The position numbers and the translations under genes are program-made. This document shows positions 1 through 8,143 of a stretch of 64,000 nt of DNA, piece by piece. Location: positions 1 to 64,000 of the forward strand of contig NZ_FOCX01000012.1 in assembly GCF_900110215.1 (NCBI RefSeq), written 5' to 3'. The DNA comes from Halorientalis persicus (GTDB taxonomy: Archaea; Halobacteriota; Halobacteria; Halobacteriales; Haloarculaceae). The notes under the pieces are model-generated. The model worked only from the letters and a program-made list of their open reading frames with translations. It was not told the origin of the DNA and did not search any database. The stretch's first letter is position 1, and the number at the start of each line of letters is the position of its first letter.

Positions 1-95
1 CACTCCCAAATTCTCACTGAGCAGGTCTTTGAGTGTCATAGGCACCACTCACTACGACCTGCTCACTTCTCAAACTCCCTCAACTAGACAGTGCC
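1..95 (-). mobile_element. End of an IS6-family element (runs off the left edge)
   Basis: Read on the minus strand, bases 95-84 give the terminal sequence GGCACTGTCTAG, followed by a short leader and an ATG at 39 that opens the first 13 codons of a transposase (MTLKDLLSENLGV). The same architecture occurs at the right end of the IS6-family element at 22319-23055, whose transposase begins MSLQELLSES. The rest of the gene lies outside the window, so intactness cannot be judged. The element abuts the remnant of another transposase at 96. Confidence 0.75.
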
Positions 96-698
96 GTCGT
101 AACGCGTTCCTTCCTCTGCTGATACCACTCGGAGATCGTCGCGGCACCCCGCGACGAGTGTCAGTTCATCTCTCTGCTCTCCAGTCCATCGTGTTCTCCC
201 TCCGTCTGGTGAACCGCCACGATCTAGCCCTTCCCGCAGTGGATCTTACCCCTTGTACCCAGAACACACCTGCTGGGTTTCATCGACTTGTGTCGGGCCA
301 CCGACCGTCTGGGAGATACGGTCCCAGACGGTCGGAAAGCCACGAACGAACGCCGATTCGGTCTCTTTGATACAGCCGTGGAGAGTCTTGTAGGTCGGTG
401 AGAGGAGGAAAGCGATCTGGTTGATGCTGAGGTGGGTATCAGCGTAAGAATGAACGCGATGAGGAACTCCCCGGGAGCGAGTTCCGAATCGTAGAACGGT
501 GTCCCGCGTGTGTACGTCGTTTTCCAGTCACATCGTCCGCACCAGATCCGCTCGGAGTCCTCGAGTGCTTGGAGGCGTTCTCACCGCAGTTCGGGCACGA
601 TCGCGCCGCCTATATGGCCTTGAGTCGCCGCTCGACGATGCCGTCGAGCGCCTTGGGCCGAAACTCTATTGTCCCAGTTCCACAAGATCCATAAGCAT
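96..698 (-). pseudogene. Decayed IS1595/ISH4-like transposase
   Basis: Conceptual translation of the minus strand gives a zinc-ribbon start (CPNCG, then WCGRCDWKTTYTRGTPFY), the stretch ELAPGEFLIAFIL, then LLSPTYKTLHGCIKETESAF and PTQVDETQQVCSGYKG. This is the pattern of haloarchaeal IS1595-group (ISH4-type) transposases. Several frame changes near 550-600 and in-frame stops (for example after SGYKG near 225-230) break it, and it is cut at 96 where the IS6 end begins. It is a dead relic. I infer the upstream limit from an ATG at 698. Confidence 0.7.
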
Positions 699-823
699 CT
701 CGCCGAGAGCGGCGCGATTGTTAGTCACAACCGTCCCTCTTTCGGCGAGATATCATAATCTTACGAACCGTGGCTCAGTTCCGCTACGCTACAGAAGAGC
801 GAGCAGAAATGACACCTGCCTGG

Positions 824-970
824 CTACGATTCTGGCAGGTTTTCGGGGCCGGTGATGATTTTCGGGTCGTCGTTTGCGTGAAGCTCTCGACGGTGTTCTT
901 CGACCGCCCGCATCTCTTCGGGGGGTCGTGTTAGTACGCCATTGCGTGGTAGACTTCCGAGACGGTGAGG
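824..970 (-). pseudogene. Remnant of a DUF433-like antitoxin gene
   Basis: Minus-strand translation gives LTVSEVYHAMAY, a stop, HDPP, a one-base frame change, then EEMRAVEEHRRELHANDD and ending ENLPES. This resembles the C-terminal half of haloarchaeal DUF433 (VapB-like) proteins, where an S-x-x-x-VY-x-A-x-AYY-x-HPEEMR segment forms the helix-turn-helix. The N-terminal half is missing and a stop plus a frameshift interrupt the remainder. No toxin partner is recognisable nearby. The family assignment rests on pattern memory only. Confidence 0.5.
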
Positions 971-992
971 TCAAAACAAGATAACCAGAATC

Positions 993-1343
993 CTACCCCT
1001 CACTCGGCCCACTGAGCGTCCGAACCCCGACCTCAGTCAGACAGGGCCGATGGGTCCGCCCCGTCGGGATCAGCATCGACCCCAGCCGCGCGGTCACGAC
1101 CGCCTCCCACACGCCAAGCGTCGGCTCGACCCCGGCGAAACAACTGCGACAGTACACCCGAGGCAGTTCCCAGACGCCACCATCCACACACCGCTGTGCA
1201 TACACCACGAGATCCGCGCCATCCTGAAACTGCCTCTCACAGACGGTACACTGCACCGGCGCTGTCGTGCTACCGGGCAAGAGCCCCGTCAATACCTGTT
1301 CGACTGACCGTTCACAACAGTTCGCTGCTGGACGTTCTGACAT
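993..1343 (-). CDS. Small cysteine-rich (CxxC/CxxC) haloarchaeal protein
   Basis: A 116-residue protein if translation starts at MSERPAANCC; an upstream in-frame ATG at 1385 is less likely. Two CxxC knuckles (CTVCERQFQDGADLVVY and VYCRSCF) about 40 residues apart suggest a zinc-binding fold. Small proteins of this layout are common in haloarchaeal accessory regions and carry only DUF names. It is divergent from the winged-helix gene at 1496, with about 150 bases between the starts. The function is unknown, and a nucleic-acid-binding role is only a guess. Confidence 0.65.
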   Translation of the reverse strand: MSERPAANCCERSVEQVLTGLLPGSTTAPVQCTVCERQFQDGADLVVYAQRCVDGGVWELPRVYCRSCFAGVEPTLGVWEAVVTARLGSMLIPTGRTHRPCLTEVGVRTLSGPSEG

Positions 1344-1495
1344 AGTCCACTCTCCTCGCAGTACCCCAACTCCAGCACAGCCCACCGACTATCCCACCAA
1401 GCATGCCCACACCAGCACTCCATCCGTTGGACCGCCTTTGATGCGATCCACCGACCCCCACAAGATTATAGCGTCCACACACAGACACCACGTAC

Positions 1496-1903
1496 ATGCC
1501 CACCGACCCGGATCCGCTCGAAACAGCGGTGCTGACGCCGGGCACGACGACATCGGCGATCATTGCGTTGCTGTATCGCCATCCTGAACACCAGTACAGC
1601 CGCCAGGAGATCCGAACCGAACTCGAAATCTCAGCCACGACAGCGCTGGCCGCGATAGACCGACTCCACACTACCGACCACATCCAGACGACGCCTGACG
1701 GGACCTACCGGGCTCATCCCGACCGTACGGCGCTGTTCCGATACACTGCCGCACTTGACGGTCTTGACCGTCTGTTCAGAACCGACGAACACCCCGAGAC
1801 CACCGACGCCACAGACGCCGATCTAGAGTCTGCAGACCTGTCGACCCAAGCGATCGAGAATGCAGTCGATTTGGTCGAGACGACCGAGACGCAAGGTCAG
1901 TGA
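1496..1903 (+). CDS. Winged-helix (MarR/ArsR-like) regulator
   Basis: A 135-residue acidic protein. Residues about 10-70 form a winged helix: HPEHQYSRQEIRTELEIS as helix-turn-helix, the recognition stretch TTALAAIDRLHTTDHI, then a wing with DGTYRAHPD. The C-terminal third is Asp/Glu/Thr-rich. A TATA-like sequence (AGATTATAG, near 1463-1471) about 30 bases upstream of the ATG fits a leaderless transcript. It is divergent from the CxxC gene at 993-1343, so it may control that gene; this is an inference. Confidence 0.75.
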   Translation: MPTDPDPLETAVLTPGTTTSAIIALLYRHPEHQYSRQEIRTELEISATTALAAIDRLHTTDHIQTTPDGTYRAHPDRTALFRYTAALDGLDRLFRTDEHPETTDATDADLESADLSTQAIENAVDLVETTETQGQ

Positions 1904-1949
1904 CCGAATCAGAGTTTAATCGCTTTTCAGGGACCGAATTGCAACCTGG

Positions 1950-2333
1950 CTACCCCTCCTGCTGGCACTGATAGTGGTGGTATTCTCGGACATAGGCCTC
2001 CCAGTTTGCCAGAAGGTGGGCCACGGCATCATCGAACGTATCGAGACTCGGGAGATAGATCTTTTTCGGCACGCTCGGCGGTGTGTACTCCCGGTCCAGA
2101 TGTGGACCGTCGTGGTACTCGACATCGTCGATGTGGACGATATCGGTATTTGTCGGGTCGTCGATGGCTCCCGGTTCGTAGATGCCCGTAGCCCAGCCTT
2201 CGGGGTCCTTGAACAGGTAGTAGGACTTCCCCTCGATGGTGCCGAGAAAGAGACCTGGCGCTGTGTTGGACTCGTCGGGGTCGTGAACCGCGGCGAGTGC
2301 CGCCAGGTGGTCATCGAACTCGCCGGCAGTCAC
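1950..2333 (-). CDS. Hypothetical protein, 127 residues
   Basis: The GTG start at 2333 is preceded in frame by a stop, so it is the longest possible start. The protein is strongly acidic with good haloarchaeal codon bias (EFDDHLAALAAVHDPDESN near the N-terminus; LDTFDDAVAHLLANWEAY near the C-terminus). It has no signal peptide, membrane segment or catalytic motif I can name. Its gene converges with the wHTH gene at 1496-1903, with 46 bases between the stop codons. Confidence 0.6.
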   Translation of the reverse strand: MTAGEFDDHLAALAAVHDPDESNTAPGLFLGTIEGKSYYLFKDPEGWATGIYEPGAIDDPTNTDIVHIDDVEYHDGPHLDREYTPPSVPKKIYLPSLDTFDDAVAHLLANWEAYVREYHHYQCQQEG

Positions 2334-2614
2334 GCGGTCTCACCTGCTGAGTGTGTGTTTCGTGTCATCGTTGTAGTTGTCCGTCGGTTCCTCTGCTGGG
2401 GCTCGGTGTGGCCTGCGAGCAACGGAGCGACTCGGAGGAAAGAGACGAGCCAGATCGCCAGCAGATACTTCCTGTCTGTGTTTTGTGTCTGATAGAACTT
2501 AAAGTTTTTGGTGCTGACAACTCGTCTCGCAGAGACAGGCTTCTGTGGCTATAACTACTTTATTGTTTGATCATACAACGCTCTATAGCGCTGCTGATAC
2601 CAAGACTTATACCT
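2334..2614. other. Non-coding stretch before the palindromic promoter
   Basis: I see no convincing gene here. The stretch holds AT-rich patches (AACTTAAAGTTTTTGG near 2497-2512 and CTACTTTATTGTTTGATC near 2556-2573) and a CATACAA half-site at 2572-2578 that repeats part of the palindrome at 2615-2630. Open frames across it have non-haloarchaeal composition and are probably chance. Confidence 0.5.
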
Positions 2615-2630
2615 TTGTATGGCCATACAA
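2606..2630 (+). promoter_or_regulatory. TATA-like box and perfect 16-base palindrome (operator candidate)
   Basis: CTTATACC at 2606-2613 can serve as a TATA box. It is followed directly by TTGTATGGCCATACAA at 2615-2630, a perfect 16-base inverted repeat lying about 40 bases before the ATG at 2670. A site between TATA box and start is the classic place for autorepression by the downstream winged-helix protein. An extra half-site CATACAA sits at 2572-2578. The palindrome is seen directly; its role as operator is inference. Confidence 0.6.
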
Positions 2631-2669
2631 CTATACACGGAATGGGTCCACACCGGGCCCGGGAGATCT

Positions 2670-3095
2670 ATGCACAACGAATCACACCACACTGACGACG
2701 AGTCCGAAACGCCACCTGCAGTCGGCACACCGGATGATCTGCCCTCAGGTGTTACCCTCGACCCAGAAGCTGCTGATATTGCGCCACAGCTGCGCTTGCG
2801 AAACGAGCTTTCGGAGAGTCTGACCGACAGCGAGTTCGGCGATGCGGTGATCTTGCCACTCGAGGCCGCCCAGGAGCTGACGAAAGACCACCTTCACGAG
2901 ATCATCACGCATCTTCGGACACATGAGGTCCAATCCGTGTCCCAGCTGGCCGACGATCTCGATGTCAACCGCGGAAACATGAGCCGGTACCTGGAGACGC
3001 TGCTCGAGTACGATGTGATCGATCTCACACAGTCGGGGAAGGCCAAACGGCCCCAGCTCAAGTACGACCACATCCTCTTCGAACCGCTCTATTGA
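2670..3095 (+). CDS. HVO_A0114-type winged-helix DNA-binding protein
   Basis: A 141-residue protein starting at MHNESHH; this ATG lies downstream of the TATA box and palindrome, unlike the earlier in-frame ATG at 2619, which lies inside the palindrome. Residues about 70-140 carry the typical pattern LTKDHLHEIITHLRTHE, then SVSQLADDLDVNRGNMSRYL as helix-turn-helix, then a wing ending RPQLKYDHILFEPL. The haloarchaeal HVO_A0114 family, often antitoxin-like, has this LxYD-x-I ending. The gene at 29385 here belongs to the same family and is paired with a TumE-like toxin; this copy has no visible toxin partner. Confidence 0.75.
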   Translation: MHNESHHTDDESETPPAVGTPDDLPSGVTLDPEAADIAPQLRLRNELSESLTDSEFGDAVILPLEAAQELTKDHLHEIITHLRTHEVQSVSQLADDLDVNRGNMSRYLETLLEYDVIDLTQSGKAKRPQLKYDHILFEPLY

Positions 3096-3159
3096 GCGGG
3101 CGCGTCGGCTGTGGGAGCCCCTGCTGTGATACAACCTCTGAAGCGCTCTACCAAACGTA

Positions 3160-3753
3160 TCACCACTCTTCAGGACTGGACTGTTTCAGATAGGCGATGA
3201 GCAGCGTCTGGCTGATGGTCCACTCGCGTCTAGAATACAACTGAAACTGGCGAGCGGCAGCCTGCAGGAAGGTGAGATCGAACTCTTCCTCGTCAGTGAC
3301 ATCACGAAGGATTGCCCGAATCACCATCGGTGGCCCTGAATTGCCACCCTGGTCACCCCACGACAGCCGTCCCGAGGACGTATCTGGTGGCGACCACTCC
3401 TCGCCGTTTTTATACAGTAGATATTCGTTCGTCCCTGATCCATACGCGCCAGCATACGTATTGCCGGTCTCGGTTTCGTTGACGATTCGCTTACCACGCA
3501 GATACTGCCTCCCCAAATCGGTAATTCGGTAATAGCCATCCTCGACACGGGTTACAAGACCATGGTCCAATAGGACGCCAAGCCGTTGTGATACCCGGCC
3601 TGCAGTGACAAAATCACCGTTTAGCTCAATCACACGCGGGGTTATTGAAAGCCCCCTTCCAAGCATTTCCAGAATTTCATCGTCTGTCTCGTGGACCATC
3701 CAGTCTGGCCCCCGACGCTCGGCCCGCGAGACTAGGCTGTCGCTATCGATCAT
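3160..3753 (-). CDS. phiH1-repressor-like winged helix fused to a DUF6166-like domain
   Basis: A 197-residue protein. Residues about 17-85 (DWMVHETDDEILEMLG, then SITPRVIELN and VSQRLGVLLDHGLV, ending in a wing YYRITDLGRQYL) match the winged-helix proteins related to the phage phiH1 repressor. Residues about 105-195 (EYLLYKNGEEW, then SGRLSWGDQGGNSGPP, AILRDV and WTISQTLLIAYL) follow the DUF6166 layout: YRG-like start, central WG, LA-like helix and terminal W-x-I. The combination suggests a prophage- or plasmid-derived regulator. The gene is convergent with the HVO_A0114-type gene. Confidence 0.65.
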   Translation of the reverse strand: MIDSDSLVSRAERRGPDWMVHETDDEILEMLGRGLSITPRVIELNGDFVTAGRVSQRLGVLLDHGLVTRVEDGYYRITDLGRQYLRGKRIVNETETGNTYAGAYGSGTNEYLLYKNGEEWSPPDTSSGRLSWGDQGGNSGPPMVIRAILRDVTDEEEFDLTFLQAAARQFQLYSRREWTISQTLLIAYLKQSSPEEW

Positions 3754-4253
3754 TGTTGTGTCTGATCATGGTAATTTTGGTTGCAGGGGCATACGACAGT
3801 ATATTAATCCAATTCTAATCATATCCCTATGCCTTTAAGTGGCATGGGGTTATAATACACAGTGTAGCTAATCGAGTCAGTCAAACCAAACATCCGGAGC
3901 GACCCTCGTTGCATCGGTACGCTGCGTTCTAGCGAGCACCCGCAAAGAGATTTCGACAAATGAAGAGCGACGATCCACGATGGCCACATCGCAACAAGGT
4001 GTCGTCCAACTGGTCCCGCTCTCAAGGGTCCTGATAGCCCCCAAATCGACGGAGTTGGTCAGCAGTGCCAACTCTCATGGGCGCAGAGATAGCGCTGTCG
4101 AGACTCTGCTAGCGTGGGGACCGGCGACGAGACGGAGCCAACAACAGCCGTGTTTGCTGGCACAGACGATCTCGTCTGATCGGTCCTCCTGCCGCTCCAA
4201 GCAGAACGCAGTCCCAACGCCAACCGTCGTCTCAGACCCCTCAATCTCAACGT
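3754..4253. other. 500-base gene-poor stretch
   Basis: This stretch separates the divergent genes at 3753 and 4254. Near 3800-3860 it is AT-rich, with an imperfect inverted repeat ATGCC-TTTAAG-TGGCAT and a TATA-like TTTAAG. If this is the promoter of the 835-residue gene, it would have an unusually long leader of about 400 bases. Short open frames (for example 3980-4267) lack haloarchaeal codon bias. I see no RNA gene. Confidence 0.4.
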
Positions 4254-6761
4254 ATGGCAACAAATAAGTCAAATACAGACGAACCAACCGACTCCACAAC
4301 GTCTGGTACCGATACCGATCGAACCCTCCAGCCCAGAACCAATCCCTATATCCGGAAAGTAGGACTTTGGATCGTCCCACCGGATGACGATATAGCCACC
4401 AACCGGGCCCTCCGACAGGGCCTGGTCGCGGCGATCGTGGCACTCTACAACTCGAGGGTCGATTTCGATGTCGTCGAGTTTCTCTCCTTCCCGGATATCC
4501 ACGGCGAGCAGACCTACGTTCTGTCTTTCGAGCTGCCAACCCTGCCCAAACAGCCCAGCCACGTCACCGATTCATCACAACTCAATCTGACCGATTCGAT
4601 CAGCAACGGTGCCACACCTGATAAGGGGACGCTGGGGTATGCCCTCACGATCGCACAACGGAAACTCAAGACACAACTCCCGGAGGGGACTACACTGAAC
4701 CCGGTCCGCGTTTCGTTTGCACCACTGGGTGCCTCTGCCGTCACAACTGCACGACTGGTGAACCGCCGCAACCGGCGTGTCACCGCGGCCTCGAATATCC
4801 ACCAGGCGGCAAATGGCTTCGAACAGATCCTCACAGAACTCCGTGACGAACCCCATCTCTACCAGGTGCTAATCCAGAATCAGGATGCGACCAGCTTCAC
4901 TGTCAGCAGCCGCATCGCCCTGTTTGGCCCCAGACACCAGGCCACAACTGACACCGAAATCTCTCGGCTGGTCAATGAAGGACACTCTCGGACACCCAGT
5001 TCCGGTGTTGCAAACTTGGATCTAAGCTCGAATCTCGTCGCCCTTCGAGAATATCTGTATGCAGCTGATGGCTCGAAACCGGCGGTTCCTGGCTATCACG
5101 ATATCAAGGTCGACGAGCAACAGACACTGCTAGAGTTGTTCATTGGCCACCTGGAGTATCAGGACCTGTTGCGCGGACGTATCGGGGCCAGTCCGATCTA
5201 CTCGAAACTCGATTATTTCCCGAAATTCATCGTCTCAGAACGCGATCTCACGCAACTGATCGGGCTGCCGTCCCTGGCCCATGACAGCCCGTGGGATGTG
5301 GTGCCCGGTCGGGACCCACCGGAACTGGAGCTAATCTCACCTGATGAATTCTCGAAACCCATGGCAGCCACGGCACGCTCACAACGAGCAAACATCGCCG
5401 AGGCTGTCGATACCCGTACCGTCCAGGATGGGAGTGACGAGCATCTTCAGGCAATCCTCGATATCATCCAGATTCTTCGCGAACGTGGCTGGATGGCCGT
5501 CAAAGTCGAGCAGGAGAATGACTCAGTTCCCGATATCTGGGCGCTCACGCCGGATGGTGAACTGGTAATCGTCGAAGTCGAGTGTCAGAACGGGCCCGCA
5601 GGGCTCCTCACGAATATCGCTCGAGCTGTCCACTGGAACATCGATGTCCTCATCGTCTGGGCACCCACTGCCGATGATACAGCCTATGCGAACGCGGATC
5701 GCTCGATCGATACCGTTGACAAGCCGTTCCGGGCGATCGACGACGACCGGACTCGCCTCTACAATCTCAATGACGAACTGACACGGACTGACGAACCGAC
5801 ACCACTGTTGCCCCCGAACATTCCGGAGTGTGAGTGGTGGCTGACACCCGAGGGCGAGCTTGAACTCGTCGCCGACGGCACAGTTGTCGCCTCGGGGCCG
5901 GCGACCGACTCGATCGCCACCTTCGAGTATGACCTGCCGGCCTACCGGACAGACGGTGACGGCTACATCATTGAAAACGCCGACGGCAACGCCGTCAAAG
6001 AGTGTGCGGAACTGCCGGAGGGATGGAGCAAGATTTACCCGCCCTTCGTGCCGACGCGATTGACGTATCTCCCGTATCCGACCTTCCGCTATCTCGAAGA
6101 CATGGAACTCAAACCATACGTCCCACAGGGCGACTGGGACCGAGAAGGCCACATGAATCGGTACAAAGGTGCTCTGAGGGAATACTTCGGCGCCTTCACC
6201 GTCAAACAGGAGGATGAACACATTTTGTTCGATGTCATCCGGCCCCATGCCCGGCAGTGGTATCGACAGCTCACCGACCGCAAAGAACCGGCGGACGGCC
6301 CCTTTGGCACAGTGACCGAACACTTCGAAAAGGCTGGCAATCCGGACCCGGACGAGTCGGGTCGGAATCGCCGGTATCAAAACCGCACCTGGCGGTACCC
6401 GCGCAAGCTTACGTCGCCGGATCTCCCCGAATTTGGCGAGTGTCCCGCTCTTCCTGAGGAGTTAGCCGAGGAGATGACGCATGATCTCCCGCGGGATGAA
6501 CACGATATCATAGCGAGTACGGATCCACTGGCTGCCACGGGCAGCGCCGACGAATCGACGCCAGACGACGAGCAGGCTGCTGACCCGGACAGCGAGACGA
6601 GTACGGATGAAACCGACACGACCACCGACGAGAGTGATGCTGACGAGGATGCGACCGACGAGACTGCCACGACCGCCGAGGACGAAACGACAGCCAACGA
6701 GACCGCCGACACAACGGAAACCGACGCAACTGCCGAGTCAACCGATGACGACCGAGACTGA
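4254..6761 (+). CDS. Large accessory protein with PD-(D/E)xK-like nuclease core
   Basis: An 835-residue protein with no name I recognise. Residues about 30-115 form a mixed region (YIRKVGLWIVPPDDD to YVLSFELP). Residues about 400-470 contain LQAILDIIQILRERGWMAVKVEQE, then PDIWAL and LVIVEVECQN; a D followed about 13 residues later by E-x-E resembles the core of PD-(D/E)xK nucleases, with an acidic residue in place of Lys. About 600-700 hold further alpha/beta sequence with several conserved-looking Tyr/Trp. The last 85 residues are a low-complexity Asp/Glu/Thr tail. It stands alone between regulators, with no helicase or methylase. Catalysis is unproven. Confidence 0.6.
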   Translation: MATNKSNTDEPTDSTTSGTDTDRTLQPRTNPYIRKVGLWIVPPDDDIATNRALRQGLVAAIVALYNSRVDFDVVEFLSFPDIHGEQTYVLSFELPTLPKQPSHVTDSSQLNLTDSISNGATPDKGTLGYALTIAQRKLKTQLPEGTTLNPVRVSFAPLGASAVTTARLVNRRNRRVTAASNIHQAANGFEQILTELRDEPHLYQVLIQNQDATSFTVSSRIALFGPRHQATTDTEISRLVNEGHSRTPSSGVANLDLSSNLVALREYLYAADGSKPAVPGYHDIKVDEQQTLLELFIGHLEYQDLLRGRIGASPIYSKLDYFPKFIVSERDLTQLIGLPSLAHDSPWDVVPGRDPPELELISPDEFSKPMAATARSQRANIAEAVDTRTVQDGSDEHLQAILDIIQILRERGWMAVKVEQENDSVPDIWALTPDGELVIVEVECQNGPAGLLTNIARAVHWNIDVLIVWAPTADDTAYANADRSIDTVDKPFRAIDDDRTRLYNLNDELTRTDEPTPLLPPNIPECEWWLTPEGELELVADGTVVASGPATDSIATFEYDLPAYRTDGDGYIIENADGNAVKECAELPEGWSKIYPPFVPTRLTYLPYPTFRYLEDMELKPYVPQGDWDREGHMNRYKGALREYFGAFTVKQEDEHILFDVIRPHARQWYRQLTDRKEPADGPFGTVTEHFEKAGNPDPDESGRNRRYQNRTWRYPRKLTSPDLPEFGECPALPEELAEEMTHDLPRDEHDIIASTDPLAATGSADESTPDDEQAADPDSETSTDETDTTTDESDADEDATDETATTAEDETTANETADTTETDATAESTDDDRD

Positions 6762-6896
6762 CTAGCGGGTGTCATAGAATAGTTCATACCGGCGCTTCGC
6801 TCCATTGGTTCGATCAGTACAGACGATGCATCGACCGAATCTGATGGGCACACAAATTGAGACTTGGAGTTACAGCGGTAGCGAGGCGAAAGCCAT

Positions 6897-7053
6897 CGGC
6901 TTTACAGTAGTTGCTGATTCGGCAGCTATCGCTTTTGACGAGCGACCTCTGAGAACCCGAGATTTCCGTGCACTCGGTGCACGGCACTCAGAACCAGTAA
7001 GAGCCGGAGCAGAAAATATCAATAACCCTACTTCAGCAACTACTGTTTAGCCG
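6897..7053. repeat. MITE-like element with 21-base inverted ends
   Basis: CGGCTTTACAGTAGTTGCTGA at 6897-6917 is repeated in inverse at 7033-7053 with only two mismatches, including a perfect 14-base core (ACAGTAGTTGCTGA). The 157 bases in between contain no credible gene. A further copy of one end sits at 14164-14183. This is the structure of a miniature inverted-repeat element or a strongly deleted transposon. I did not find a convincing target-site duplication. Confidence 0.65.
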
Positions 7054-7064
7054 TGTGGAGGATG

Positions 7065-7409
7065 TCACTCACCGGCCGCGTTCAGCGCACTGTTCAGCTC
7101 GAACAGCTCCTGCACAACATCGCTCTTGGCGACTCGATACCGGCGCGGTGATGAGTTCGCTACTTCCTCAACGATCTCGGTTTCTACCAGGAGATCGATG
7201 TATTTGCTCACTGTCTGCCGGGTCACACCAGCGTGATCCGCCAGTTCTGTCTTGGTGAACTCCCGCCCCGGCGGAAGGGTGAGGATGGCATCGATGAGGA
7301 TCGGGACGCTCTCGTGCTGCAAAAGATGGAGGACGCCGCTCGGGTTCTCTAAGCGGGCCGCCTTAGTATCCGTCTCCGCTGCCGGGTGTGTCTGCGATGA
7401 CTCGCTCAT
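7065..7409 (-). CDS. Winged-helix transcriptional regulator
   Basis: A 114-residue protein. After a polar N-terminus, residues about 25-100 form a winged helix: VLHLLQHESVPILIDAIL, then FTKTELADHAGVTRQTVSKYI as helix-turn-helix and a wing with SSPRRYRVAKSD. A TATA-like AGTTATATG on the minus strand lies about 25 bases before the ATG, so the mRNA is probably leaderless. It is divergent from the 105-residue gene at 7504, sharing a 94-base promoter region, and could regulate it. Confidence 0.75.
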   Translation of the reverse strand: MSESSQTHPAAETDTKAARLENPSGVLHLLQHESVPILIDAILTLPPGREFTKTELADHAGVTRQTVSKYIDLLVETEIVEEVANSSPRRYRVAKSDVVQELFELNSALNAAGE

Positions 7410-7503
7410 ACTTTTGGTTTACCGGTGGAAGCATATAACTATTCTCACGGACGTAACTGCGCGTTAACGTACTCTTATCAGGAAGGGGTAGGAACCGAGG
7501 GAT

Positions 7504-7821
7504 ATGCGTAAGCCGTCGGTGAAATGTGCTCTCCTCGCCGCGATGATAGCTGAGCATCGGTGGGGGTCACCCATCGTTGAAGAGAATCTTCTCTCGATTG
7601 CTGCTATCGAGCCAAGTGACTACCCCACTGCTAGCGACATCTTCGACGATCTGCGGTCCAAACCCTACATCACGAACCGAGGGACCCGAGGGATTGAACT
7701 CGACAACAGCGAGTTCAGTCAGATGGCCGATGTCCTCTACCACGAGTGCGACTGGGACCCGTTTGAGATCAAGAGCCGACTGAAGCACTACGAGGGCTGG
7801 GAAAACCACGACTGGGCTTGA
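7504..7821 (+). CDS. Hypothetical protein, 105 residues
   Basis: An acidic cytoplasmic-type protein (MRKPSVKCALLAAMIAEHRWG, then DIFDDLRSKPYITNRGTRGIE and ADVLYHECDWDPFEIKSRL). The layout, with an N-terminal Val-Lys-Cys helix and a closing GW-x-NHDW, looks like a small conserved domain, but I cannot name the family. It is divergent from the winged-helix gene at 7409. An IS605-like hairpin follows the stop codon at once. Confidence 0.6.
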   Translation: MRKPSVKCALLAAMIAEHRWGSPIVEENLLSIAAIEPSDYPTASDIFDDLRSKPYITNRGTRGIELDNSEFSQMADVLYHECDWDPFEIKSRLKHYEGWENHDWA

Positions 7822-7860
7822 CTTCTTCCCCGCGCTGAAGCGCGAGGATTCCTCCGTGGG
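7822..7860 (-). mobile_element. IS605-like end hairpin (solo remnant)
   Basis: Read on the minus strand the segment has a GAGGAATCC start, a hairpin CGCGCTT-CAGCGCG and then GGGGAAGAAG. The left end of the tnpB element at 19860 has the same arrangement (GGATTCC, GC-rich hairpin, GGGGAGGAAG). No tnpA or tnpB lies beside this copy, so it is either a solo end or a similar structure acting as a terminator for the gene ending at 7821. Confidence 0.4.
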
Positions 7861-8143
7861 TAATCCAGTCAGTTGGTTACTAGCCCCTCGTTCTGGAGAC
7901 TGGGGCTTGTCGGTGGACACCCACTCAGTCTCGGCACACTCGCCGGATGGTGAGCGTGTCCCCGATACCACGGTGTCACCAGGGACTGTGGGGTGACTTG
8001 TCTCGGTGGCAGTCAGACCATTACACGCAACCTGCGACCGCTCACTTGCAGGGGCCGTCGGTGGGACGATGGAGTACGTTCGTGATGTTGGCCAGACATG
8101 GCTGTATCGGCCCGGACACGCCCCAGTCACGGCCCCGACAGCC

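Noticed and set aside
3980-4267. 95-codon + strand frame before the 835-residue gene
   Set aside because: Composition is Ser/Gln/Arg-rich with poor codon bias, and it overlaps the ATG of the real gene.
6805-7050. 81-codon + strand frame
   Set aside because: It runs through the inverted ends of the MITE-like element and lacks haloarchaeal bias.
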